In this document: in pieces, positions 46,288-55,253 of the stretch | Position numbering within the stretch: the stretch's first letter is position 1 | Layout: every line of letters starts with the position of its first letter | NCBI GenBank assembly: GCA_030149165.1 | Contig: JASBRY010000009.1 | Span: forward strand, 1,178,001 to 1,242,000 | Source: Phycisphaerales bacterium | Lineage (GTDB): Bacteria; Planctomycetota; Phycisphaerae; Phycisphaerales; UBA1924 | Direction of reading: 5' to 3' | Length of the DNA: 64,000 bases | The notes under the pieces: generated by a model | Seen by the model: only the letters and a program-made list of their open reading frames with translations | Database searches by the model: none | Told to the model about the DNA's origin: nothing | Program-made: the position numbers and the translations under genes

Positions 46288-47724
46288 ATGATCAAGCCTC
46301 AGGAATATGTCCCATCCGACAAAGAACAAGCATTTCTCGAGTCCATCGAGGATGTCCAGTACAAGCGAGAGATCATTAACGGGCTCAAGCCCTTCCTTGA
46401 TGAGAAGGCCCCAGAGGACATGCGGGAGTTCTACAGCTCCGAAGAACTCGTCCAACTGGGCGGACTCAAAGGCAGCGAACGCGATGTTGAGAAACGGATG
46501 CCCGTCAAGGTCACCCGGCACTTCTTCGAGCTCGCGACCAAGAGCAAGCCGCTCCAGCGATTGGTCAAAGCAAGCCCCGACGAAACCATGGACCTCGCGG
46601 GTTCAGAGGATCCCGGCAATCAGATGGACTACGCGCCAGTCGAAGGACTCCTCCATAAATACGAGATGGGACTGCTCTATGTCGTCTCCACCTGTTCAGC
46701 GCACTGCCGATTCTGCTACCGCGAAGAACTGATCGCTCGCAAGGAAATCAAGCGTGCCGACGGGACCGTCGCGAAGAAGGGGCTCGCGAAGATCCCAGAA
46801 GTGACAGGCTATGTCCGTGCGTTCAACGAAGCTGTTGCCAAGAACGGCGGGCGGCACCCAGTCTGTGGACGAGAGAAACTCCGCGAAGTCCTGCTCTCCG
46901 GCGGTGACCCAATGGTGCTCAATAACTCGAAGATTGGTGCTTGGCTCGCCGCACTCGCAGAAGCCGGTGTTGAGTCCATCCGTATCGGTACCAAAGAGAT
47001 GGCGTTCTATCCTCAGCGCTTCGATGAGACCTTCTTTGCGATGCTTGATCAGTTCCACGAAGCGTATCCGCATGTTGGTCTCCACATTATGATTCACTTC
47101 GAGCATCCAGACGAATTCCTCGTGAAGGATGATGAAGGCAACTATGTCCACGACGAGAATGGTGTCCTCCAGTGGGTCCCAGAAACCGGCGCCGCGATCC
47201 GTGGTGTGCTGGATCGCGGTTGGATCACTGTTGAAAACCAGACCCCGATCATCAAGGACATCAACGATGATCCGGACGCTCTGCGGATCATGCAGCGTGA
47301 GATGAAGCGTGTTGGTGCCGAGAATCACTACTTCTTCTGCGGCCGCGACATTGTCGCGTACAAAGCATTCAACATCCCGATCGAAGAGTCGTGGAGAATC
47401 CTCAACGAGTCCCAGAAGGGACTCTCAGGTGTTGAAACCCACGCTCGGCTCTCGATCACGCACTACAAGGGCAAGACCGAAGTCAACGCGGTCACGAATG
47501 AGCCAATCCCAGGTCTCAAAGGCAGCGAGAACGGCGTCGTGATCTTCAAACTTCTCCGCAACGCGCATGGCGCACCAGATCGGGGCAAAGTCTGTATCGT
47601 CGGGCGAAACCCAGACGCTGTGTGGTTCAACGACTACGAAGATCGAGTGCTCTTCGACGAAGCGGGATTGTTCGATTACGCTCGCGTCGTTGATGTCAAG
47701 GAAGAAGCCGAGCAGGTATCGTAA
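46288..47724 (+). CDS. KamA-family radical SAM aminomutase, divergent
   Basis: The ATG at 46288 follows CGGAG and gives 478 residues. The radical SAM cluster motif is CSAHCRFCYREE, and LREVLLSGGDPMVL and RIGTKEMAFYPQRF match lysine 2,3-aminomutase relatives with PLP. The C-terminal segment that in lysine 2,3-aminomutase reads HTSGYAVPTFVVD-PGGGGK is replaced by VETHARLSITHYKGKTEVNA, so the substrate-binding carboxylates are not obviously kept and the substrate is uncertain. It heads an operon with a CoA-transferase and a class III aminotransferase, which suggests that a beta-amino acid product is degraded further. Confidence 0.88.
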   Translation: MIKPQEYVPSDKEQAFLESIEDVQYKREIINGLKPFLDEKAPEDMREFYSSEELVQLGGLKGSERDVEKRMPVKVTRHFFELATKSKPLQRLVKASPDETMDLAGSEDPGNQMDYAPVEGLLHKYEMGLLYVVSTCSAHCRFCYREELIARKEIKRADGTVAKKGLAKIPEVTGYVRAFNEAVAKNGGRHPVCGREKLREVLLSGGDPMVLNNSKIGAWLAALAEAGVESIRIGTKEMAFYPQRFDETFFAMLDQFHEAYPHVGLHIMIHFEHPDEFLVKDDEGNYVHDENGVLQWVPETGAAIRGVLDRGWITVENQTPIIKDINDDPDALRIMQREMKRVGAENHYFFCGRDIVAYKAFNIPIEESWRILNESQKGLSGVETHARLSITHYKGKTEVNAVTNEPIPGLKGSENGVVIFKLLRNAHGAPDRGKVCIVGRNPDAVWFNDYEDRVLFDEAGLFDYARVVDVKEEAEQVS

Positions 47725-48434
47725 TGATCAACAAACAGGTGTCCAGCACCGCTGATGCGGTCCGCGATGTCTTCGATGGCGCCAAGGTTATGGTCGGAGG
47801 GTTCGGCGAAGCCGGGAGCCCGATCGAACTCATCCACGCGCTGATCGATCAAGGTGCCAAGAACCTCACCGTCATTAGCAACAACTGCGGCAGTGGCGAG
47901 GTTGGCCTCGCAGCGCTCCTCAAAGCGGGACGCGTTTCGAAGGTCATATGTTCTTTCCCACGCACCGCAAACTCAACCGTCTTTCCTGATTTGTACCACA
48001 GCGGGAAGATCGAGCTTGAGTTGGTTCCTCAAGGGACCCTCGCCGAACGCATCCGTGCAGGAGGAGCCGGGATCCCAGCGTTCTATACCCCCGCAGCAGT
48101 GGGCACCCCGCTCGCAGAGGGCAAAGAATCAAGAGAGTTCGATGGGAAGACCTATCTCATGGAACTCGGTCTCAAAGCGGACTTCGCACTGATCAAGGGA
48201 CGAGCCGCAGACACCCACGGTAATGTCGTCTACAACAAGACCGCTCGCAACTTTGGGCCCATCATGGCGATGGCTTCCGAGGTCGCGATTGTGCAAGCCG
48301 AAGAGATCAGCGAGCCGGGATCAATTGATCCTGAGGTTGTGGTGAGCCCGGGGATATTCGTCAACCGCGTCGTGCAGGTGGCTGGCCCTGTCCATGAGTC
48401 CGAACTCGTCAGTGCCGGAGCGACCTACCCATGA
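47724..48434 (+). CDS. 3-oxoacid CoA-transferase-like subunit A
   Basis: The 236-residue protein is a family I CoA-transferase alpha subunit: VMVGGFGEAGSPIELIHALIDQG, NLTVISNNCGSGEVGLAALL, GGAGIPAFYTPAAVGTPLAEG, and ALIKGRAADTHGNVVYNKTARNF. It pairs with the next gene to move CoA to an oxo acid, as in 3-oxoadipate or acetoacetate CoA-transferases. Its ATG overlaps the stop of the aminomutase gene by one base. Confidence 0.93.
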   Translation: MINKQVSSTADAVRDVFDGAKVMVGGFGEAGSPIELIHALIDQGAKNLTVISNNCGSGEVGLAALLKAGRVSKVICSFPRTANSTVFPDLYHSGKIELELVPQGTLAERIRAGGAGIPAFYTPAAVGTPLAEGKESREFDGKTYLMELGLKADFALIKGRAADTHGNVVYNKTARNFGPIMAMASEVAIVQAEEISEPGSIDPEVVVSPGIFVNRVVQVAGPVHESELVSAGATYP

Positions 48435-49093
48435 GCCAGCAGACTGAAGCAATCGGACGCACTCGTGAAGAAATGGCACAGCGTCTTGCGATGGACATTC
48501 CCAATGGGTCTTATGTCAATCTCGGGATCGGGATCCCTGAACTCGTCGCTCGGTTCGTCCCAGAAGGACGCACGCTGATTTACCACACCGAGAACGGCTT
48601 GCTTGGAATGGGACCCTCTCCAGCTGAAGGAGAAGGGGATCCCGAGCTCATCAACGCTGGGAAGCGGTATGTGACGACGAATCCCGGAGCGGCGTTCTTC
48701 CACCATGCCGACAGCTTCGCGATGATCCGAGGCGGACACATCGATCTCTGTGTGCTCGGCGCGATGCAGGTCTCAGAAGCCGGCGACCTCGCGAACTGGT
48801 CGACCGGAGCTCCCGACGCGATCCCAGCAGTGGGGGGTGCGATGGACCTCTGTGCCGGAGTCAAATCGGTCTATGTCATCACGCAACACACCACCAAGCA
48901 AGGCGAACCCAAGCTCGTCGAGTCTTGCACCTATCCGCTGACAGGACGAGGCGTGATCACACGCGTGTATACCGATCTCGCGGTCATCGAGATTACACCC
49001 AAGGGATTCCAGCTTCTTGAGTTGAGTCCCGGAATCGACTTTGAGTATGTCCAGCAGCGCACCGGCGCCAAGCTGCATCCGATCCCTGACTGA
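48431..49093 (+). CDS. 3-oxoacid CoA-transferase-like subunit B
   Basis: The 220-residue beta subunit has NLGIGIPELVARFVPEG and the catalytic Glu in TENGLLGMGPSP. These are followed by GGHIDLCVLGAMQVSEAGDLANW and the KGFQLLELSPGIDFEYVQQRTGA tail typical of the family. It overlaps subunit A by ATGA and ends 17 bases before the aminotransferase gene. Its natural substrate may be the beta-keto acid made by that aminotransferase. Confidence 0.93.
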   Translation: MSQQTEAIGRTREEMAQRLAMDIPNGSYVNLGIGIPELVARFVPEGRTLIYHTENGLLGMGPSPAEGEGDPELINAGKRYVTTNPGAAFFHHADSFAMIRGGHIDLCVLGAMQVSEAGDLANWSTGAPDAIPAVGGAMDLCAGVKSVYVITQHTTKQGEPKLVESCTYPLTGRGVITRVYTDLAVIEITPKGFQLLELSPGIDFEYVQQRTGAKLHPIPD

Positions 49094-49110
49094 TTGAACA
49101 GGATTCCAAC

Positions 49111-50433
49111 ATGAGCACACCAACCCAACTCACCCGCAGCGCCGAGCTCTATGAGAGAGCATGCAAGGTTCTCCCAGGCGGCGTGAGTCGCAATGCCGTC
49201 CTCCGTGACCCGCACCCCCTGTATGTGGATCACGGCGAGGGATGCCGGATCGTTGATGTTGAAGGGGTAACCCGAATTGATTGCGCCAACAACATGGCGT
49301 CACTTATCCACGGGCACGCGGATCCCGACATGGTCAAAGCGGTTGGAGAGCAACTCACCAAAGGCACGGCGTTCAACATGGGAACCGAAGTTGAGATCGA
49401 GTACGCGGAGTATCTCCTCTCCCGTAATCCTGGATTCGACCAACTCCGATTTGTGAACTCTGGGACCGAAGCGCTGATGCTCGCGATCAAAGCTTCGCGT
49501 GCGTTCACCGATCGTCCGATGATCGCAAAGGCGGAAGGCGCATACCACGGCGCGTACGACTATGTTGAGGTGAGCCAAACACCAAACCCAAACACCTGGG
49601 GTGACGCGGATACCCCGAGCAGAGTGCCACTCGTCTCGGGAACGCCTGACTCAGCAATCAATGATGTGCTCGTGTTCCCCTACAACAACATTGAGAGGTC
49701 CATCGAGTTGCTCGATCAGCATGCAGATAAACTCGCGTGCGTGGTGCTCGATCTGATGCCTCACAGGGTCGGACTCAATCCCGCCGAACCTGAGTTCGTG
49801 CACGCGATCCGCGACTGGACGAAGGCCAACGGCGTGATGCTTGTCATGGACGAAGTCATCACTTTCCGCTCAACATACGAGGGACTCCAAGGACAATACG
49901 GCATTCACGCAGACCTCACAGCAATGGGCAAAATGATCGGTGGTGGTTTCCCCATCGGGGCGGTCGCCGGGAATGCTGAGGTGATGGATGTCCTGAATCC
50001 CAAGTCGAGCCGATACCTCTTCCCGCACTCTGGAACTTTCTCAGCGAACCCGATCAGTATCATCGCTGGGATGGTTGCGATGAAGAAGTTCGATCGCCCA
50101 GCAATCGAACGCCTCAATGGTCTCGCCCAGCGTGCGGTCAATGGCATCAATAATGCGATCAATGAAACCGGAGTCGTCGCAAGCGTGACCGGGACGGGTT
50201 CCATGTTCCGCGTGCACTTGAAAGCAAAGGCGCCGACCAACTACCGCGAAGCGTACCTTGGTCCAGATGAAAGCGGGAAACTCAAGTTCCTCCTCGACCA
50301 CATGTTTGATGAAGGGTTCGTACTCATCAACACTTGCTCAGCAACCTTGTCCACACCAATGGGTGAGTCCGAGATTGATGAGTTGGTCGCTGCGTACAAG
50401 CGAGGATTCGAGAAACTGGTCGCGATGGGTTAA
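49111..50433 (+). CDS. Class III aminotransferase, glutamate-1-semialdehyde aminomutase-like
   Basis: The 440-residue PLP enzyme has the class III features: LPGGVSRNAVLRDPHPLYVDHGEGCRI (split here in two), RFVNSGTEALMLAIKASRAFT, VMDEVITFRST, and a catalytic Lys in LTAMGKMIGGGFPIGAVAGN. It is not a normal HemL by context, since it sits behind a CoA-transferase. Known beta-phenylalanine aminotransferases belong to the same GSA-aminomutase-like group, so deamination of a beta-amino acid is a reasonable proposal. It overlaps the convergent thiolase gene by four bases. Confidence 0.9.
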   Translation: MSTPTQLTRSAELYERACKVLPGGVSRNAVLRDPHPLYVDHGEGCRIVDVEGVTRIDCANNMASLIHGHADPDMVKAVGEQLTKGTAFNMGTEVEIEYAEYLLSRNPGFDQLRFVNSGTEALMLAIKASRAFTDRPMIAKAEGAYHGAYDYVEVSQTPNPNTWGDADTPSRVPLVSGTPDSAINDVLVFPYNNIERSIELLDQHADKLACVVLDLMPHRVGLNPAEPEFVHAIRDWTKANGVMLVMDEVITFRSTYEGLQGQYGIHADLTAMGKMIGGGFPIGAVAGNAEVMDVLNPKSSRYLFPHSGTFSANPISIIAGMVAMKKFDRPAIERLNGLAQRAVNGINNAINETGVVASVTGTGSMFRVHLKAKAPTNYREAYLGPDESGKLKFLLDHMFDEGFVLINTCSATLSTPMGESEIDELVAAYKRGFEKLVAMG

Positions 50434-51635
50434 TCGCGTTCGAAGACAGTTGCGAGCCCCTGTCCAACACCTACGCACAACGCCGCGATCCCACGATTTG
50501 CATCATCACGAATCATCTGATGAATCAGTGTGGTCGCGATGCGTGTGCCGCTGCATCCGAGTGGATGACCGATCGCGATTGCGCCGCCGTTGACATTCAC
50601 CTTGCTCTCATCCAGTCCGAGTTCACGCACACAAGCGATCGATTGTGCCGCGAACGCCTCGTTGAGTTCGACAAGATCGATCTGATCGAGTGTGAGTTTC
50701 GCACGATCGATTGCCTTACGGATCGCCGGGACCGGGCCGATACCCATATATGCCGGATCGACACCTGCAGAGGCACTCTTCCCGACATACGCGATCGGGG
50801 TCAGTCCCAACTCCTTTGCCTTGGACTCTTCGACGAGCAACATCGCCGCGGCGCCATCGTTGACCCCTGATGAGTTTCCAGCCGTGACTGTCCCGAGTTC
50901 ATCCTTCGCGAAAACAGGTTTGAGTGTCCCCAGTTTCTCAAGCGAGGTCTCAGGCCGAGGGTGTTCGTCCGTATCAAACACCACCGGATCGCCCTTGCGT
51001 TGTGGGATCTCGACTGGGATTAGTTCATCCGCAAACAAACCCTTGTCGTTCGCAGCTTTCCATCGCTGCTGACTCCGGAACGCAAACGCGTCCTGATCTT
51101 CTCTGCTAATACGATTCTTACGAGCGACATTCTCCGCCGTCTCACCCATCGGGAATGGATAGTGGAGTTCGGAGAGCTTGGGGTTGATGAACCGCCATCC
51201 GATTGAAGTGTCGTAGATCTTCTGGGAACGATCGAACCCAGTCTCAGCTTTGCTCAGCACCAATGGTGCTCGGCTCATGGATTCCACACCACCCGCGATG
51301 AAGACATCGCCGTGGTCCGCCTCGATCATCCGCGCTGCAATATTGATCGCTTCGAGTCCAGAGGCGCAGAGGCGATTCACTGTTGAGCCTGGGACTGTCT
51401 CAGGGAGCCCCGCGAGCAGTGCCGACATGCGAGCGACATTGCGATTGTCCTCACCCGCTTGGTTCGCGGCACCAAGGTAGACATCATCAATGATCCCACC
51501 ATCAATGCCGCTCTGTTCAACCACCGAGCGGATCACATGAGCCGCAAGATCATCAGGTCGGACTGAGGAAAGCGCCCCGCCGTATCGGCCAATCGGGGTT
51601 CGTAACGCACAAATCACAGCGGCTCTTCTTTGCAT
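50430..51635 (-). CDS. Acetyl-CoA/3-oxoacyl-CoA thiolase
   Basis: The ATG at 51635 gives 401 residues, the usual thiolase length. The acyl-binding Cys lies in [18 protein letters not shown]; the catalytic His is in [16 protein letters not shown] and the second Cys in [12 protein letters not shown]. It faces the KamA operon and ends in its last gene. It would cleave a 3-oxoacyl-CoA to acetyl-CoA and a shorter acyl-CoA. Because it is on the other strand, co-regulation with the aminomutase operon is plausible but not shown. Confidence 0.93.
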   Translation of the reverse strand: MQRRAAVICALRTPIGRYGGALSSVRPDDLAAHVIRSVVEQSGIDGGIIDDVYLGAANQAGEDNRNVARMSALLAGLPETVPGSTVNRLCASGLEAINIAARMIEADHGDVFIAGGVESMSRAPLVLSKAETGFDRSQKIYDTSIGWRFINPKLSELHYPFPMGETAENVARKNRISREDQDAFAFRSQQRWKAANDKGLFADELIPVEIPQRKGDPVVFDTDEHPRPETSLEKLGTLKPVFAKDELGTVTAGNSSGVNDGAAAMLLVEESKAKELGLTPIAYVGKSASAGVDPAYMGIGPVPAIRKAIDRAKLTLDQIDLVELNEAFAAQSIACVRELGLDESKVNVNGGAIAIGHPLGCSGTRIATTLIHQMIRDDANRGIAALCVGVGQGLATVFERD

Positions 51636-51754
51636 GACCGATCTTAGGTTCAACCACCAGTTCAGTCGCTCCAAACCACAAAGGAATGCGTACGCAATCC
51701 CTATTTATCGCATGGAATCAGCGATTCGGACTCCGCTACGCATATCATTACCCG

Positions 51755-52756
51755 ATGACGCAGACTTGGAATCTAGAAGCCGCGATGGACCGCTCGATCA
51801 CGCATGTCGATGGCGTGCTCGTGGGGCACAGCACCGACGCGCAAGGCTGCACCGGATGCACCGCGATTGTGTGCGAGCACGATGCCGTCGCAGGAGTCGA
51901 TGTCCGAGGTGGAGCAACAGCTTCGCACGAGATCGAACTGCTTAACCCCACAGGATTGGTCGATCGAGTCCAAGCGATCATGCTGACCGGCGGATCGGCG
52001 ATGGGACTCGCTTGCGCCGCTGGTGCATCTCGTTTCATGCGTGAACAGAACCGGGGATTCAAAACCAATCAAGGCGTGGTCCCCATCGTCCCAGCCGCGG
52101 CAATCTACGACCTTGGGATCGGAGACTCAACTGCGCATCCCGATGCCGAATCAGGCTACGTAGCATGTCAATCCGCGAGCAAGGAATCCCTCAGCGGTTG
52201 CATTGGAGCCGGGACTGGAGCTGTTGTCGGAAAGATATTCGGTCATACCCACGCGACCAAGTCAGGTTTAGGGTCAGCCGGTTGGGAGACCGATGACGGG
52301 CTCCAGATCGGCGCTTTGGTCGTTCTTAATGCGTTTGGCGATGTCAGGCATCCAGAAACCAATAAGATCCTTGCAGGCGCTCGTGGCGATGATGGTGTCC
52401 CAATAGACAGTCAGCACGCATACATGATGGGACGCCAGGACCCGATCATGTTCGGATCAAACACCACACTCTGCGTCATCGCAACAAACGCAAAGCTTGA
52501 TAAATCCGAAACTAGTATCGTCTCGCGGATCGCGCAAACAGGTGTGACCCGCGTGGTCACTCCATGCCATACTCAGTACGACGGTGACATGGTGTTTGGA
52601 CTCTCTCTAGGGGAAGAAACGCACGATGTAAACCGCGTTGGGATCTTGGCATCTATGGTTCTGGAAGCAGCGATCTTAGATGCAGTCCGGCAAGCGGAAT
52701 CTGCACACTCAATCCCAAGTTCAACAGAACTCGGTTGGCTCCTCTCATCAACCTAG
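51755..52756 (+). CDS. P1 family peptidase (DmpA/beta-aminopeptidase-like)
   Basis: The 333-residue protein (ATG 51755; a start at 51785 is also possible) is a self-processing P1/S58 hydrolase. It has VDGVLVGHSTDAQG, GATASHEIELLNP, VQAIMLTGGSAMGLACAAG, and the autocleavage region GSNTTLCVIATNAKL, with Asn236-Thr237 as the likely cleavage site and new N-terminal nucleophile. Characterised relatives remove N-terminal beta-amino acids or small L-amino acids from amides. It is the first gene of an operon with an ATP-grasp ligase, a decarboxylase and PanC, so beta-alanyl amides are attractive substrates. Confidence 0.85.
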   Translation: MTQTWNLEAAMDRSITHVDGVLVGHSTDAQGCTGCTAIVCEHDAVAGVDVRGGATASHEIELLNPTGLVDRVQAIMLTGGSAMGLACAAGASRFMREQNRGFKTNQGVVPIVPAAAIYDLGIGDSTAHPDAESGYVACQSASKESLSGCIGAGTGAVVGKIFGHTHATKSGLGSAGWETDDGLQIGALVVLNAFGDVRHPETNKILAGARGDDGVPIDSQHAYMMGRQDPIMFGSNTTLCVIATNAKLDKSETSIVSRIAQTGVTRVVTPCHTQYDGDMVFGLSLGEETHDVNRVGILASMVLEAAILDAVRQAESAHSIPSSTELGWLLSST

Positions 52757-52768
52757 CAAGACTGACCA

Positions 52769-53992
52769 ATGCCTCAACACGGCCCATTCATCCATGTCCA
52801 CTCGCTCGAAGCCAGCCAACTGGGTGATGGTCTCGAGAGCGGACTCAGCCCAGCCGTGCTTCTCAGTTTGTCAGTACGAGCGATCTTTCTCGCTGCTCCT
52901 GATGATCTCGTTGTGGTTGACAGAGAGCCTGATCCAAACTGGATCGAGTATCTGGAACGAGTTGGACTTGAACTGCCGCAACTCAGTGTCGCACAGGGTG
53001 GGGGGGAAACACTCGTCGAGCGGATCACTGATGATGCTGAGTTGTGCGCTGAGCTCAGAGATAATGGCTTTCCGATCAAGCCGTATATGGGGAGCATCCA
53101 GAACCAAACGCTCGCGCACCAACTCGGACTACGCTACATCGCTCCCGACAACCAGCTGGTCGATCGACTCAACCACAAGAGCAATCTTGATCATATTTTA
53201 CAAGAGATCGAACTCCCCCGTATCCAAACTGAAGTGAGCACAAAAGATCAGATCGTACACGATGCTCGTTCTGCGTTTGAGGAGCACGGGGCACTGATGA
53301 TCCGTTCTGACTTGAGCATCGGTGGGCATGGCGTCTGGAGAATCGAAAACGCTCAAGACATAGATGAACTCGCAAATGGAATCAAAGTAGCGAACCCTGA
53401 TCGTAAGTTCATTTGGCAACCACTCAAAGCAGTCACGAACTCTCCCAATGTCCAGTATGAGATCTCGGATGATTCATGCAATTTGCTTGGAATCTCCGCT
53501 CAACGGATGACCGAGAGCTTCGCTTTTGGAGGCAATGATTACCCAAGCCCACTTTCAGAAAATCAATCGATCCTGGACCAATCCAAAAGAACAGCTCACT
53601 GGCTTCAATCGCAAGGCTACCGAGGACTCGTGGGATTGGACTTCATCGTCACAACCAATAAGGAAGTCTTTATCGTCGAGATCAACCCGAGGGTCAACAC
53701 ATCCACTTTCCCTTTGATATTGAGTCATCGTCTTGGAGTGCACGCTTTCAAACTCCTGACAGGAGTGCCTACCCAATCAGTGGGGTTTGCTGAACTCGAA
53801 TCCTTGGTCGGGTCCAATCTGCTCTACGATCAGCATCGTAAAGAAGGGATTATCCCGCTCATGATCCCAACCAAAGATCGCCCTGTTTGTGATGTCATGG
53901 TGTTCGCAAACACGCGAGAAGAAACAGAAATCATCGCAGCTCAATTGAATGATCGACTCGAAGCGATTCATTCGGCAAGGAGCGCGCCATGA
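52769..53992 (+). CDS. ATP-grasp ligase with preATP-grasp domain
   Basis: The 407-residue protein has an N-terminal alpha/beta domain and an ATP-grasp core: ALMIRSDLSIGGHGVWRI (phosphate loop), an acidic hinge region, LVGLDFIVTTNKEVFIVEINPRVNTST (metal ligands Asp, Glu, Asn). The N-terminal part resembles preATP-grasp amino-acid ligases such as those of peptide natural products. It starts 13 bases after the P1 peptidase and overlaps the decarboxylase by ATGA. BtrJ, an ATP-grasp ligase in butirosin synthesis, similarly partners a BtrK-type decarboxylase. The carboxylate and acceptor used here are unknown. Confidence 0.82.
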   Translation: MPQHGPFIHVHSLEASQLGDGLESGLSPAVLLSLSVRAIFLAAPDDLVVVDREPDPNWIEYLERVGLELPQLSVAQGGGETLVERITDDAELCAELRDNGFPIKPYMGSIQNQTLAHQLGLRYIAPDNQLVDRLNHKSNLDHILQEIELPRIQTEVSTKDQIVHDARSAFEEHGALMIRSDLSIGGHGVWRIENAQDIDELANGIKVANPDRKFIWQPLKAVTNSPNVQYEISDDSCNLLGISAQRMTESFAFGGNDYPSPLSENQSILDQSKRTAHWLQSQGYRGLVGLDFIVTTNKEVFIVEINPRVNTSTFPLILSHRLGVHAFKLLTGVPTQSVGFAELESLVGSNLLYDQHRKEGIIPLMIPTKDRPVCDVMVFANTREETEIIAAQLNDRLEAIHSARSAP

Positions 53993-55245
53993 AAGCAAGC
54001 ACGCTCATCAAGATCGCTCATCAATACGGCACGCCTGTCTATGTATACGACGGCGACGCGATGCGATCCGGAGTCCGAACGCTGAAAGAAACTCTCCAGG
54101 GGCAAGTTGAAGTCTACTACTCCATCAAAGCAAACCCAGCAATAGCGGTATGCTCATTGATCCGTCAGGCGGGTGTCGATGGGGCCGAGATCGCATCGAG
54201 TGGCGAGCTCAAAGCCACGATTGCAAGCGGGTATGACCCGAAGAACCTACTCTTTGCCGGACCTGGAAAAACCGACGAAGAGCTCAGTCAAGCGATCTCT
54301 GCTGGAGTAGGGCAGATCAATGCAGAATCGGTCCATGAGATCCGCCGTATCCAAGCGATAGCCAAAGAACTGAACAAGCATCAGCGTGTTGGTATCCGTG
54401 TCAACCCAGAATCAGATACATCCAATTCAGCGCGGATATCGACATCCGGCGCCGGACAGAAGTTCGGCATCAACGAATCCCAAGCGATCTCTGCGATTCG
54501 AGAGATCAGCGAGTCGTCTCATCTGAACTTCGCCGGCATCCACACCATGCTTGGTTCACAGATCATCAGCACAGAAACCTTGGTCAACAACTGCAAATCA
54601 ACCATCTCCATGGTCATTCGCATTGCTCATGAGCTCAATCTCCCAATCCCATCGGTCAACTTCGGAGGGGGGTTGGGTGTCCCACACACGAAGGATGATG
54701 ATCAGTTCGACATCAGTGACTTTGGACGCGAGTTGATTCAACTGGTGAATGAAATCAAAGCAGATCAACTGTTCCGAGAATGTCGATTCATGATCGAGCC
54801 TGGGAGAATCCTAGTTTCCAAGCACGGCATCTACCTCGCGAAGGTCATCGATGTCAAAGAATCGGAGCACTCGAAAATCGCAGTTCTCGATGGTGGGATC
54901 AATCACGCACTGCTCCCAATCACAGCGAACCAATATCAAGTCGAAGTAATCAACCGAAAGCCAACAGAATGCACAACCCCGATCACCATCGGAGGGCCAC
55001 TCTGTACATCTGCTGACCAATGGAGATCACAGGTCCAACTCAGCGATGTACAGATCGGAGACCTGATCGCGATGTATAACTCCGGCGCGTATGGACTCAC
55101 CGCTTCCATGACCAAGTTCCTGAGCCGAGAAACCCCCGCTGAAGTTCTGATGATCGAAGGCCGAGTTCATCTGATACGAGAATCTTCAAAGCCCGCAGAT
55201 GTCTTGCGTGGACAATATGTCCCGAGTGAACTCCAAGAAGACTAG
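53989..55245 (+). CDS. Type III PLP decarboxylase, BtrK/DAP-decarboxylase-like
   Basis: The 418-residue enzyme has the alanine-racemase-like fold: TPVYVYDGDAMRSG, YYSIKANPAIAVC with the PLP Lys, GAEIASSGELKATIASGYD, NLLFAGPGKTDEEL, and C-terminal TIGGPLCTSADQWRSQV and AMYNSGAYGLTASMTKFLS. The GPLCT and NSGAYG segments and the length resemble BtrK, which decarboxylates a glutamyl unit attached to a carrier, rather than LysA. It overlaps the ATP-grasp gene and precedes panC by eight bases. A conjugated amino acid is the likely substrate. Confidence 0.85.
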   Translation: MKASTLIKIAHQYGTPVYVYDGDAMRSGVRTLKETLQGQVEVYYSIKANPAIAVCSLIRQAGVDGAEIASSGELKATIASGYDPKNLLFAGPGKTDEELSQAISAGVGQINAESVHEIRRIQAIAKELNKHQRVGIRVNPESDTSNSARISTSGAGQKFGINESQAISAIREISESSHLNFAGIHTMLGSQIISTETLVNNCKSTISMVIRIAHELNLPIPSVNFGGGLGVPHTKDDDQFDISDFGRELIQLVNEIKADQLFRECRFMIEPGRILVSKHGIYLAKVIDVKESEHSKIAVLDGGINHALLPITANQYQVEVINRKPTECTTPITIGGPLCTSADQWRSQVQLSDVQIGDLIAMYNSGAYGLTASMTKFLSRETPAEVLMIEGRVHLIRESSKPADVLRGQYVPSELQED

Positions 55246-55253
55246 ACTCCACC

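Noticed and set aside
46696..47328. A 210-codon open frame on the minus strand
   Set aside because: It is antisense to the KamA-family gene, whose motifs are unambiguous.
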